DNA from: Palaemon carinicauda
Taxonomy: Eukaryota > Arthropoda > Malacostraca > Decapoda > Palaemonidae
Assembly (NCBI RefSeq): GCF_036898095.1
Contig: NC_090730.1
Location: 25,625,033-25,689,032 of the forward strand
DNA: 64,000 nucleotides
Direction of reading: 5' to 3'
Shown here in pieces: positions 37,616 through 47,056 of the stretch. A program made the position numbers and the translations under genes. The stretch's first letter is position 1, and each line of letters starts with the position of its first letter. Below the pieces are notes generated by a model, which saw only the letters and a list, made by a program, of their open reading frames with translations, was not told where the DNA came from and searched no databases.

Positions 37616-38804
37616 TTAGACCAGCTGTTGTGCAGCCACCACAGGACCGATAGAAAACGTATCGAGGTTCCTGTGGGTCACGTCCTGCAGGTAGTGGGCT
37701 GTGAACGTCGTCTGACGTTTCCAGACCCCAGCTTGTAAAACCTGCGTCACAGAGAAGTTCCTCTTGAAGGCCAGGGAAGTAGCAACACCCCTGACATCAT
37801 GAGCTCTGGGACGACGTGACGGAGGAGAGTCGGGATTCAAGGTGCTGCTTATCACCTTGCGAATCCATGAAGAGATGGAGTTCTTGGTGACCCTCCTCTT
37901 TGTCCTCCCTGTGCTCACAAACAAAGCTTGCACATGAGGACGGGCTGCAGCCGTTCTCTTGAGGTAGCGCCTCAGACTCTTGACTGGGCACAGTAACAGA
38001 TGATCTGGGTCATTTGTTACAGAACGTCGACTCGTTACCTTGAAGGAGTCGAACCTTGGATCTGACACCCCAGGGTTTTGAGTCTTAGCAATGAACTCAG
38101 GGACGAACCTGAACGTTACCTCCCCCCATCCCCTTGAATGGGCAACGTCGTAGGAGAGACCATGAAGTTCGCTTACTCGTTTGGCCGAGGCCAACGCGAG
38201 TAGGAACGCAGTCTTCCACGTTAGGTGGCGATCAGACGCCTGGCGTAATGGTTCAAAAGGGAGCTCTTTTCAGAGCCCTAAGCACTTGAACCACGTTCCA
38301 AGGAGGGGGTCTGACTTCCGACTGGGGGCAAGTAAGTTCGTAGTTGCGTATGAGTAGAGAAAGTTCCAACGAAGAGGAAATATCCACTCCTTTCAGCCTG
38401 AAGGCTAAGCTTAAGGCTGAGCGATAACCTTTCACGGCCGAGACCGAAAGGCGCATTTCCTCCCGAAGATAAACAAGGAACTCCGCTATTGTTGGAATAG
38501 AGGCATCGAGCGGAGAGAGACCCCTTCCACGACACCAACCACAAAAGACTTTCCACTTCGCCTGGTAGACGTTGGCCGAGGACTCTCGCAGGTGCCGAGA
38601 CATCCTGTCCGCAACCTGCTGAGAAAATCCTCTCTCCGTGAGGAGTCGCTGGATAGTCTCCAGGCGTGAAGCCGAAGCGAAGCTACGGCCTTGTGGAAGA
38701 TGTTGCAATGTGGTTGTCTGAGTAGCTCGTGACGTGGAGGGAGTTCTCTTGGGGGTTCCGTTAGGAGCCGCAGAAGATCTGGGAACCATTCCGCATGATG
38801 CCAT
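37616..38804 (-). pseudogene. DIRS tyrosine recombinase, one-base frameshift
   Basis: This integrase would cut and join DNA circles through a tyrosine nucleophile. The N-terminal part (from about ATG 38804 to 38256) holds a SAM-like core-binding domain (MSRHLRESSANVYQAKWKVF, then VSAVKGYRSALSLAF). The frame then meets a stop at 38253-38255. The C-terminal catalytic part continues in another frame to 37616 and keeps Arg in ASAKRVSEL (38177-38179), HDVR (about 37790-37801), Trp in GVWKR and the nucleophile Tyr in AHYLQ (37691-37693). The break is one extra base in a run of four A on the plus strand (38255-38258). It could be a true mutation or a homopolymer error. The N-terminal end overlaps the RT-RNase H frame by about 320 bases. 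The exact start is uncertain. Confidence 0.85.
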
Positions 38805-40531
38805 AGCGGAGCTATGAGAGTCATGGAAAGGTTGACCGATAGATTGGTCTTGTTGAGCACCCTTCTCATCAGACAAAAAGGAGGGAAGGCGTAAACGTCC
38901 ATGTTGTCCCACCTGTGTTGAAAGGCATCCTGCCAGAAAGCCTTGGGGTCCGGGACTGGAGAGCAGTAAAGGGGCAGCCTGAAATTCAAGGCTGTCGCAA
39001 ACAGATCTACAGTCGGAGAGCCCCACAAAGTCAGGACTTTGTTGGCTATCTGAGGGTCCAAGGACCACTCGGTACTCACTATCTGCGTCGCCCTGCTGAG
39101 GCTGTCGGCGAGGACATTCCTCTTGCCAGGAATGAAGCGAGCTGTTAGTGAGATCGAGCGGGTCTCGGACCATCTCAGAATCTCTACTGCAAGATGGGAT
39201 AGCTGTTGCGAGAAAGTACCTCCCTGCTTGTTGATATAAGCCACTACCGTGGTGTTGTCGCTCATCACCACCACGGAGTGGCCCGCCAGGGTTTGTTGGA
39301 ACTGTTGAAGAGCCAGAAAAACGGCCTTCAATTCTAGCAAGTTGATGTGGAGGCACCTTTCCGATTCTGACCAAAGGCCTGAGGCCCTTTGGCTCAGAAT
39401 GTGGGCCCCCCACCCTAGATTTGACGCGTCCGTAAACAGAGTCAAATCTGGGGGGAGGACGAGGAGATCTGCTCCCTTCCGTAGGTTCTCGTCGTCCAGC
39501 CACCATCGAAGGTCTGTCCGTTCCGAAGGTCCTATGGGAACTAGGAAGTCCGGGGAATCGTTTCCCTGATTCCATCGCGACTTCAGCCGCCACTGAAGGG
39601 ATCTCATCCTGAGGCGGCCGTTTGGAACAAGACGGACCAAAGATGATAGATGGCCTAAGAGACGTAACCACAGTTGGGCCGGAAGCTCTTCTCGTCTGAG
39701 GAAAGGTTCTGCTACCTTCCTCAGCCTTGCTATCCTTTCGTCTGATGGAAAGGCTTTGTGGAGAATCGTGTCTAGTTTCATGCCTAGATATACCAGTTTC
39801 TTCGTAGGGCGCAGAGAGGACTTCTCGAGATTTACCAAGATCCCTAGATCTTGGCAAACTTCCAGAAGCCTGTCCCGGTGACGCAGAAGGGTCGACTCCG
39901 AGTCTGCCAGGATCAGCCAGTCGTCCAGATAACGAAGGAGACGGATGCCGTTCCTGTGAGCCCACGACGAGATCAGAGTGAACACCTTGGTGAACACCTG
40001 GGGTGCTGTGGAGAGACCGAAACACAGCACCTTGAACTGGTAGGTCTTGCCGTCTAGGCCGAATCTTAAGTACTTCCTGGAAGACGGATGGATGGGGATC
40101 TGGAAGTACGCGTCCTTCAAATCCAGAGTGCACATAAAGTCTTGTGGTCTCACTGCAAGTCTGACCGTGTCCGCTGTCTCCATACTGAACCGAGTCTGTA
40201 TGACAAACTTGTTCAGTGCTGAGAGGTCGATGACCGGTCTCCAGCCTCCAGACGCCTTCTTTACAAGAAAGAGTCGACTGAAGAAGCCTGGGGAGCTGTC
40301 GTCGACCTCTTGGAGAGCATCCTTCTTGAGCATGGTCTCGACTTCTGCCCGGAGGGCCATCCCCTTTGCCGATCCCAAGGCATAGGAGTTCAACGACACT
40401 GGATTCGCTGTCAGTGGAGGTAGAGATGTTGTGAACGGGACGCGATACCCTTGGCCGATCACAGAGACCGTCCAAGGGTCGGCCCCGAGTTGCTGCCACC
40501 TCTGCACGCAACTTCTTAGGCATCCCCCCAC
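38486..40531 (-). CDS. DIRS reverse transcriptase-RNase H (and MT-like C-terminal domain)
   Basis: Copies the element's RNA to DNA. Residues counted from the GTG at 40531 show RT motifs SRLFLVKKASGGWRPVIDLS (84-103), CTLDLKDAYF (Asp137), LCFGLSTAPQVF (169-180) and YLDD (201-204). RNase H follows with FTDAS (Asp368), LLELKA (Glu400), MSDNTT (Asp425) and NVLADSLSR (Asp476). All catalytic residues are present. The part from about 490 to 620 (SPTVDLFATALN, YAFPPFCLM) resembles the methyltransferase-like domain reported in DIRS elements, a less certain call. There is no early ATG. The frame stays open upstream through the end of ORF1 in the +1 phase, so expression by +1 frameshift or re-initiation is likely. 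The first in-frame ATG would be about 57 codons in. Confidence 0.93.
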   Translation of the reverse strand: MGGCLRSCVQRWQQLGADPWTVSVIGQGYRVPFTTSLPPLTANPVSLNSYALGSAKGMALRAEVETMLKKDALQEVDDSSPGFFSRLFLVKKASGGWRPVIDLSALNKFVIQTRFSMETADTVRLAVRPQDFMCTLDLKDAYFQIPIHPSSRKYLRFGLDGKTYQFKVLCFGLSTAPQVFTKVFTLISSWAHRNGIRLLRYLDDWLILADSESTLLRHRDRLLEVCQDLGILVNLEKSSLRPTKKLVYLGMKLDTILHKAFPSDERIARLRKVAEPFLRREELPAQLWLRLLGHLSSLVRLVPNGRLRMRSLQWRLKSRWNQGNDSPDFLVPIGPSERTDLRWWLDDENLRKGADLLVLPPDLTLFTDASNLGWGAHILSQRASGLWSESERCLHINLLELKAVFLALQQFQQTLAGHSVVVMSDNTTVVAYINKQGGTFSQQLSHLAVEILRWSETRSISLTARFIPGKRNVLADSLSRATQIVSTEWSLDPQIANKVLTLWGSPTVDLFATALNFRLPLYCSPVPDPKAFWQDAFQHRWDNMDVYAFPPFCLMRRVLNKTNLSVNLSMTLIAPLWHHAEWFPDLLRLLTEPPRELPPRHELLRQPHCNIFHKAVASLRLHAWRLSSDSSRREDFLSRLRTGCLGTCESPRPTSTRRSGKSFVVGVVEGVSLRSMPLFQQ

Positions 40532-40559
40532 AGGTGGACACGCGGGGGGATTGCCACTC

Positions 40560-43500
40560 CTAGTGTTTGCGACCTTTGCCGCTTCCTCTAGGAGTTCTAC
40601 CTCCCTTAGAGGACTTGCCGCGTCTCTTGTCTTTCGGCTGAAAGGACCGCGGCTTAGACACGCTTGCCTTAGCTGCCGGAGCCTGCTTAGGTGTTCTGCG
40701 AGGCTGCTGTTGACGTTGTTGTGGAGGGGCTGGAGGTTTATAGGGCCGAGATGTCAGGGCCCTTTGGAGGAGAGAGTCCTGGTTCGACCTCCTCCACCTC
40801 TCAGCCGACTGCTCCATGTCACGAGGCTCCAGTAACTCCCCTCCAAAAATAGAGGAGTGTCTGAGCCTGTTGACGTCTGCGGTGGGGACCTTCGGATGGA
40901 ACCTCTCGGACACTGAATCGCGTCTTTTGAGGATCAAGTTAGCCCATAGGTTAGTGACCTGGTGAGCTAGAAACTCAATAGAGCGAGTGCCCGAGAGGAG
41001 GAAGGTCTCCAAGGCCTTCCTATTGCTCTCCTTGGACAGATCCTCAGATCGCAATAGGATGCCCAAAGACCCAAGCCAGAGATCAAGCCACGAAGTTGCC
41101 TGCATGGCACTCTTAGCGACTTTCTCCAGGTTTTGGGTCTCTGACGCCGCAAACGTCACCTGTCGGGTCGAGAGCTTCTCGAAAGAAGTTCCCTTAGCTA
41201 GTTCCTCCACAGAATGATGGAGTGGAAGAGACATGCAAGACTCCCCGTCGATCTCGAAATACCTCCTCTGTTGGACTAGAGGAGGAGGGAGGAGTCTAAA
41301 CCCGGCAGAAGAACGTCCTGAGGAGGCCAGACCGGAGAGCTGAGCTTTGACTTTGTCCCTGGCGCCTTTCACCCCTTTAGACCAGGGCAAAGCTGCACTA
41401 GTCTTGGGGGGCTTCTGGACACCAAAGACCTCGTCAAGCACGGTGTCTTTCCCCTCACGAGGGGCTATCTCCGGGTCCTTGATTTTGTTGAGCTCCCTCA
41501 TCAAACCAAGGACCTGCCAGAACGCGTGTTCTGACTCGCTGTGTTCTCCTTTTGGTGGACTGGCAGCTAAGTCTCTCATCCCCAAGAGGTCTTCTTGGGG
41601 AGAAACGTGGACGTCCTCCCTAGGAATTGCTGGTTCTTGACGAATCTTCGACGAAGATTTCGGAACAGTCTTGGTGTCCTTCGATTCCCTCCTGGAAGGA
41701 AAATAGGACTCCAACACCGACACCCGAGGAGGAACCTCTTCCCGTGCGACCTCTCCCCTATCCGGAGAAAATTCCCCCCTTGGTGCCAAGGAAGAATTCT
41801 CCGAGTCAGAGGAGTCCCCCGAGGACGAGATAAACTCATCTACAGGAGGGGGTGGAGCTGCAGAGGTTGGAGAAGGTGAAGGGGTCCGCCTGACGGGGTT
41901 CCTGGAGACCAGCTTTTCCTTGGGAGGAGTTACCACGAAGCCCACTCCTTTCCTTTTCTTCAACGGTGGAGAACCCATCCCAGGGTCCCGCCTCTGATCA
42001 GTGCTGGAAGGCTTGATAGCCTGGACCACAGCCTTGATCATGTGGCGGAACCAAGGTAGACGGGTAACTGACGCTGTGTCAGCAATCCCCGCTGGAGAAA
42101 AGGGGATCTCGCGACCCTTAGGAGTGGTCACCACGAGGCCTTCCTGAAAAGAAAAAGACTGCCTAGACCTCTCTGCTGATTTTCCTTGTTCTGCCGTTAT
42201 CCTCCTCTTGTGCGGAGGTGAATCCTGGGAACGCCTCCCAGGAGGAGCATCCTGCCGAGGATCCTTGCGGTCCGAATGACCCACCGTAGGTGAGCGACCT
42301 GTAGGCGAGCGACCTGTAGGCGAGCGACCTGTAGGCGAGCGTTCACGCGAAGGGGAAAGGTGGTCATAGGGCCGCGAGTGATAGCGCGCATGCGCAGGTG
42401 CATGCATGTAGGAGCGCGCAGGTGAATGGCGCGCAGGAGAATGGCGCGCAGGAGGGTATGCACGAGATCGATCAGGAGAGCGTGCATATGAATGCGCAGG
42501 AGAAAACTCCACAGAAGGAGCTGGCGAGCGACCGCGTGACCTCTTGGGGGAGCGCTGGTGATGGTGGGAGGGAGAAAGATGTCTCCTAGAAGACTTAGTC
42601 TCCCTCAACTGGTGGCGCGCAGATCTGTCGGCGATCGGGGCGCATGTAGGAGAGGCCCCTTCTTTACCGCCCGCAGGACCCACAGCGTGTTGGCGTGAAG
42701 GGCGAGCTGAAGGAGATCGTGGGCGTGAGTGCGCCAAACTTAAGAGGCGCTCAGAAATCGAAGGGCGCACAGGGGCAACTGGAAGCGCAAGAATCGACGT
42801 GCGAGACAAGGGCGAACCCTTGCGAACGTCTGAGTCCGAAGATCTAGAGGGCGCTGGCGAGCGTGGGCGCACAGGGCGTGCAACAGGCACAGGCACTAGT
42901 GAGTGCTTGCGCGCGCGCACAGGCGAGTGATGGTGAGCAGCGCGCCCATCAGGAAGTTGTTGCTTCTCAGGGTGAGGGTGCCCTAAGGAGAGCTGGCGAG
43001 CAGTGGAGCTCTGGCGAGAAGGAGATCGCTGGCGCGTTGGAAGTCGTTGCCCCTTCTCTGGATGTCCAGGAGAGAGCTGGCGCGCGAGAGAGCGCTGGTG
43101 CGCAGGAGATCGCTGGAGCGTTGGGGAGCGCTGGTTCTTCACAGGCTGAAGAGCGCGCCCAGAAAGACGCTGGCGAGAAGGAGATCGCTGGCGCGTTGGT
43201 GAGCATTGACCATCCTCAAGATGAAGAGCTCGCCCAGGGGCGTGCTGGCGAGCGGGAGAGCGCCGGCGCACAGGAGATCGCTGGCACGTTGGAGAGCGCT
43301 GGCTCACAGGAGATCGCTGGCGCGTTGGAGAGCGCTGGCGCACAGGAGATCGCTGGCGCGTTGGAGAGCGCTGGCGCACAGGAGATCGCTGGCGCGTTGG
43401 AGAGCGCTGGCGAACAGGAGATCGCTGGCGCGTTGGAGAGCGCTGGCGAACAGGAGATCGCTGGCGAACAGGTGATGGTTGAAGAGACGAAGATCTGCGC

Positions 43501-44612
43501 TCAACTGCACGCAAGCGCGCAGGTGCGCGCACAATGGCCAGGGACTTAACCCCAGAGTCCTTTTCCCCCGAAGGAGACGGTGCCTGTAGGATTACAGGTG
43601 ACGGCAGCACTGAAGACTTGGCAGGAGAAGGGGATCGTGAACGATCCGCAGAGAGGTCAAGAGATGTTGCAGGTATGACCTTCTCCTGACGAGGAAGTTC
43701 CTCCGCAGGTGGAGGAGAAGGAGACCCAAAGAGGCGCCTCTTCACCCCTTGATAGGGAGAAGGGAGCCCCCTCTCTCGCAGAGGCCTACGGGCCTTACGA
43801 CGAATGCGACCCCTGGGTAAGGAGTCAGGGTCATCGGTCCTTCGAAGAGGGGTCTCTGAAAGCGCGCTACCCCGAGGGGGAGACGAGCTCGCAGGAGAGA
43901 CCGGAGGCCCCACCCTTCCCTCCGAAGGCTGTGCGGAAGGGAGAGATGGGACTTCAGCAACATCCGAGGCAGCAGGATCAAGGGTTAGACTTGCCACGTC
44001 AGAAGGGGCAGACAACACAGTATCGACAATGTCCGAAGGAAAAACCTCCGGCATTACCGGTGACTGTTTGACTGCAGCCCCCAGCTGCAACAAGTCAAAC
44101 AGGCCTTCCTTGGAGGGAGTGCCCTTAAGCCCCAAGGAAGTCCAAAGCTGAAACAAACCATGATTAGAAACAGTGCAGTCGAATTCATCAAAATATAATA
44201 AATCCTCCCCCGGGGGAGGAGAGGGAACAACCTCGCTAAGGGAGGCCACGCCCTCTCCACCACCACGAGGTTGGCAAAAACCACTAGGACCTGCAATCTC
44301 ACTCGGCGGTTTCACAGGTGAAGCCGGACGAGGGAGACCTTCGGAGGAGGTTCGGGCGGCGCAAGGAGAAACCCTAGAGACCTCCTTCTTCAAAGTCACC
44401 TTCGAAGGAGATCGGTCTCTCTTGGGCTTCTTCTTGCGTCTACGGCCGAACTTCTCCCACTGGGAGGCAGGCCACTCCCTGCACTCACTGCACACATTCT
44501 CCCTGTCACACCGTTGACCTCGGCAAAGGGGGCAAAGGGCGTGAGGGTCCGTCTCCAAAGAGGACATAAACGTCCCACATGAACGCTTAGGAACTCCAGG
44601 GCAAGTACGCAT
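40560..44612 (-). CDS. DIRS ORF1, Gag-like protein (1350 aa)
   Basis: Presumed nucleic-acid-binding structural protein. The ATG at 44612 is used, because the frame upstream has only a GTG. The first 45 residues hold seven cysteines (4, 12, 27, 30, 35, 41, 44) in CPLC...CDRENVCSEC, a likely zinc-binding domain typical of DIRS ORF1 proteins, then a basic RRRKKKPKR segment. Residues about 370-790 are a long Ser/Arg/Pro region with repeated RQRSPVRQRSPT units, like an RS domain. The C-terminal third (from about 1080) has a helical, Gag-like segment (for example ESNRKALETFLLSGTRSIEF). It ends in a basic tail (KDKRRGKSSKGGR). The coding region is GC-rich compared with the flanks. It is intact and shares DIRS orientation with the RT frame downstream. 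Confidence 0.85.
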   Translation of the reverse strand: MRTCPGVPKRSCGTFMSSLETDPHALCPLCRGQRCDRENVCSECREWPASQWEKFGRRRKKKPKRDRSPSKVTLKKEVSRVSPCAARTSSEGLPRPASPVKPPSEIAGPSGFCQPRGGGEGVASLSEVVPSPPPGEDLLYFDEFDCTVSNHGLFQLWTSLGLKGTPSKEGLFDLLQLGAAVKQSPVMPEVFPSDIVDTVLSAPSDVASLTLDPAASDVAEVPSLPSAQPSEGRVGPPVSPASSSPPRGSALSETPLRRTDDPDSLPRGRIRRKARRPLRERGLPSPYQGVKRRLFGSPSPPPAEELPRQEKVIPATSLDLSADRSRSPSPAKSSVLPSPVILQAPSPSGEKDSGVKSLAIVRAPARLRAVERRSSSLQPSPVRQRSPVRQRSPTRQRSPVRQRSPTRQRSPVRQRSPTRQRSPVRQRSPTRQRSPVSQRSPTCQRSPVRRRSPARQHAPGRALHLEDGQCSPTRQRSPSRQRLSGRALQPVKNQRSPTLQRSPAHQRSLARQLSPGHPEKGQRLPTRQRSPSRQSSTARQLSLGHPHPEKQQLPDGRAAHHHSPVRARKHSLVPVPVARPVRPRSPAPSRSSDSDVRKGSPLSRTSILALPVAPVRPSISERLLSLAHSRPRSPSARPSRQHAVGPAGGKEGASPTCAPIADRSARHQLRETKSSRRHLSPSHHHQRSPKRSRGRSPAPSVEFSPAHSYARSPDRSRAYPPARHSPARHSPARSYMHAPAHARYHSRPYDHLSPSRERSPTGRSPTGRSPTGRSPTVGHSDRKDPRQDAPPGRRSQDSPPHKRRITAEQGKSAERSRQSFSFQEGLVVTTPKGREIPFSPAGIADTASVTRLPWFRHMIKAVVQAIKPSSTDQRRDPGMGSPPLKKRKGVGFVVTPPKEKLVSRNPVRRTPSPSPTSAAPPPPVDEFISSSGDSSDSENSSLAPRGEFSPDRGEVAREEVPPRVSVLESYFPSRRESKDTKTVPKSSSKIRQEPAIPREDVHVSPQEDLLGMRDLAASPPKGEHSESEHAFWQVLGLMRELNKIKDPEIAPREGKDTVLDEVFGVQKPPKTSAALPWSKGVKGARDKVKAQLSGLASSGRSSAGFRLLPPPLVQQRRYFEIDGESCMSLPLHHSVEELAKGTSFEKLSTRQVTFAASETQNLEKVAKSAMQATSWLDLWLGSLGILLRSEDLSKESNRKALETFLLSGTRSIEFLAHQVTNLWANLILKRRDSVSERFHPKVPTADVNRLRHSSIFGGELLEPRDMEQSAERWRRSNQDSLLQRALTSRPYKPPAPPQQRQQQPRRTPKQAPAAKASVSKPRSFQPKDKRRGKSSKGGRTPRGSGKGRKH

Positions 44613-44718
44613 CGTAGAGTCGAGGCCAACTTCACACACACTAGATAAAGAGAAAGCAGAATTTAAAGGCTGTCAAGCGAGGGTGAGAGCAGAGACGTCT
44701 GATCATCACCCGAGCCAA
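44613..44718 (-). other. DIRS 5' untranslated region
   Basis: About 106 bases between the right inverted repeat and the ORF1 ATG. No internal signal recognised. Confidence 0.6.
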
Positions 44719-44884
44719 AAGTGAATTGAGCTATTCACAGTGTGTGAGGGGGGAAGGGGTAGCTAGCTACCCCTTCCCTACCCCCTGCTAATTAGCAAGG
44801 GGGTAGTTAACCCTCGTTTAATTTTAATGGCTCGTCATTCAGCTCCGCCAAATGTTACCCCATGGAAATAGCAATGGTTTGTAT
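44719..44884. repeat. DIRS inverted terminal repeat, right (5') copy
   Basis: Reverse complement of 36829-36994. It is followed by a right-specific extension to 44902 (TGGGTTACGGAACAAATG). The 28-base palindrome recurs at 44751-44778. Confidence 0.95.
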
Positions 44885-44902
44885 TGGGTTACGGAACAAA
44901 TG

Positions 44903-46796
44903 TTAATTCAGTTTCACTTAAAAATGACAGAACTCAAATTGAAAACATTTTCAGCAAACCTAACAGATATCCAAGGCTAAGAAAGCTAATTTACTAATAA
45001 AGAATAGCCAAAAGATTCTAGCATAAAGTTAGCTAGGTTTAAATCAAACGGCAGCATTCAATAAGTTTTTCATTATAGTAGGCACATAAAGGATAAATAT
45101 GGAAATAGCCGGTCAATCTTATTTCCTCGTAAATTTTCAGCTATAAATAATACATCGGTATCTCACAAAACTTAAATTACAATTAGATCTGTACCACTGT
45201 TTGCTAACTTCTAACCCAAATTATTCTAAGTAAATATTACTCAAATCACGATTATATGCAGTTTATCCAAACTAAATTTTTCCTTTTTCTAATAAAACCT
45301 TAAGACTATAAAATCCTACTATTGAAATTACTAAAACAATATTACATTTTCCTTGACTTAAATCTGAAACCATTAAAGAGAAATTCTATAGCTAAAAATT
45401 AAGCTAAGAGCTACAAAAATTACATTGGACCCACCTAAATGATATCCGAAAATAACAGATTAGCTGTTCAACTCTTTTACTGCACAAGTCATTAGCTTCA
45501 ACACCTCACCACTTAAAAAAAATGCAGAATTGCTAGCTCTATGTATATCTAGTTTAAACCCCAAGACCCTATTTATAAGATCAGATAGTTAACTAAAACT
45601 AAAGGCCCAATACACTGCCAATGATTACACATACCCGTATTTGTGCAAGCTTTTTGCGCGTGGGTGTGATTGAATATTTCAATCATGCCAACTCGCAAAG
45701 GATATATTTGTACAAACACGGATATTCTAAATCATGACAAGGTATTTTTGGACCTTAAATACGCTTGCAATCAGGGATAATAGTATTTTAACCATAACTT
45801 TGAAAATCAAATCTTTAAAACTTCTCAACCAGTCAAAATTTTACCTACCTACATTATGTAACTTGGACTCTTAAGGAAGCTATACAGACCTCTTTGCACT
45901 CGCTAGATTTACCGGTTATCCAATAGGAAATAGCTAACCAAAATAAGACATAGCTGATCACTACACATCAGGTACGATAGAAAATAATTTAATCAAAAAT
46001 CAATAGAAATTACACCGTTGCTTAAGACCTCAATCTATAAAAACAAATCGAAGCAAAATTTACTATGAATTTACAAAAGCCCACGAAAACCACCAACACA
46101 TTGTTGAAATTTACGCAAAGATTTCACAACGCTAAGTTACTTACTACAAAAGAAAATACGTATGGGTTACATGAAAGTTTTAAAAACTATCCAATAAATT
46201 ACAATTTTAATAATCCTCTCAATAGCAACAAGAAATTACTGTAAGTTGCGCAGTGCACCAAGTTAAAGTTCGCTGGATATGTTAAAGCTTCAAAATATAT
46301 TACTAAACTTTGATACAAAAATTATATCCAAGTTTTATTGCTTTGCACGTGTAAATACTAAAAGAAATCGAAGGATTTGGGTAAAACCATCAATATTTGA
46401 AGTTTCTAATGATTGCCCTAAGCAATATATCTAGTATAATGGATAAAAGACACGTTCATAACGAAAGTTATTACTAGCCATTAAGAATTTGGCAGTTTTA
46501 AGACTTAAAAGGTCATAGCAGGAATTCCTAAAAGCTTGAAAAAAAAAAAAACAACAACAACATTACGTTAGACAATTTTAAATATCTCTAATGACTTATA
46601 GTATTTGGAGCTTATACGATAGTTACTAAACACTGCTTATGAAGTTAACCGGTATCTTCCAGCAATTAAAAAAAAAAACCTGGTCTTCCAAAACAAGATA
46701 TCAAAACATTCCTATACAAAACTTAAAGTTATTTTAACATGAATAAAAATTTCTAACTCAACCCCTGAACACCAGATTCGTAAAACCAAGCTTACC
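44903..46796 (-). other. AT-rich block, partly paralogous to the arm introns
   Basis: No coding frame. About 46230-46480 is similar, in the same orientation, to 61.79-61.99 kb, and in reverse complement to 13.57-13.70 kb (GCTTCAAAATA, GTTTTATTGCTT). This makes it a third, shorter copy of the arm's first-intron sequence. Holds the fold-back at 45621-45736. Poly-A runs at 46540 and 46667 are unexplained. Confidence 0.45.
45621..45736. repeat. 116-bp imperfect fold-back (MITE-like or hairpin RNA-like)
   Basis: The two halves pair almost end to end: ATGATTACACATACCCGTAT at the left with ACACGGATATTCTAAATCAT at the right, and GATTGAA-TAT-TTCAATC at the centre. Mismatches are few, and the loop is only about 3 bases. 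This could be a small fold-back transposon or an inverted duplication. Confidence 0.7.
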
Positions 46797-46996
46797 TCCA
46801 TACCGCGAGTCCATAAAATGGCTACGATCACTGGAACCACAAATCCAAAAGGGAAGATTCCAATTTTATATGCGATTAACTTGATCAGGTACTTCAACGT
46901 GTGATAGTGTCCGAACTCCAACACGCACTGACATTGCTTCCTGATCTCGTACCGTTTACAGTTCCATTTTACCGACTTTTTCCAAGCTTCAACCAA
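46797..46996 (-). other. Exon-like open segment ending in a splice donor
   Basis: On the minus strand a frame runs without stop from about 46996 to a GTAAGC donor (46796-46791). It encodes CVLEFGHYHTLKYLIKLIAY followed by a hydrophobic stretch (IGIFPFGFVVPVIVAILW), a possible membrane segment, then TRGME. No ATG begins this frame, so a coding role would need an upstream exon. Two CCAAT boxes lie just upstream. I do not recognise the protein. It might be a first exon of a small membrane protein or chance. Confidence 0.3.
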
Positions 46997-47056
46997 TCAG
47001 AAGGTTCTGTGTTGTTATTTCCAGACAAAGAATGAGGAAACAACTCCTGATTGGTC
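46991..47056 (-). promoter_or_regulatory. Paired CCAAT boxes in opposite orientations
   Basis: AACCAATCAG at 46991 on the plus strand and CTGATTGGTCG at 47048, i.e. CCAAT on the minus strand. They are spaced about 55 bases apart, upstream of the exon-like segment on the minus strand. Suggestive of a promoter only. Confidence 0.35.

Larger units (their letters stand above)
36790..44902 (-). mobile_element. DIRS-like tyrosine recombinase retrotransposon
   Basis: About 8.1 kb, transcribed right to left. Inverted terminal repeats (166 bases, one mismatch seen), an internal complementary region, ORF1, RT-RNase H, and a tyrosine recombinase frame are in DIRS order. Instead of a target duplication, both ends carry the short shared AAATG (36790-36794 and 44898-44902), as expected for tyrosine-recombinase integration. 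All frames are open except for one frameshift in the recombinase. Related DIRS elements are common in decapod crustaceans. Confidence 0.93.

Noticed and set aside
38805..40541. 762-codon frame covering the RT region in the recombinase phase
   Set aside because: Only its last 183 or so codons are real (recombinase N-terminal half). The rest is the RT-RNase H gene read out of frame.
42863..43549. 228-codon plus-strand frame and other frames across the DIRS ORF1
   Set aside because: Antisense shadows of the RS-like repeat in ORF1.
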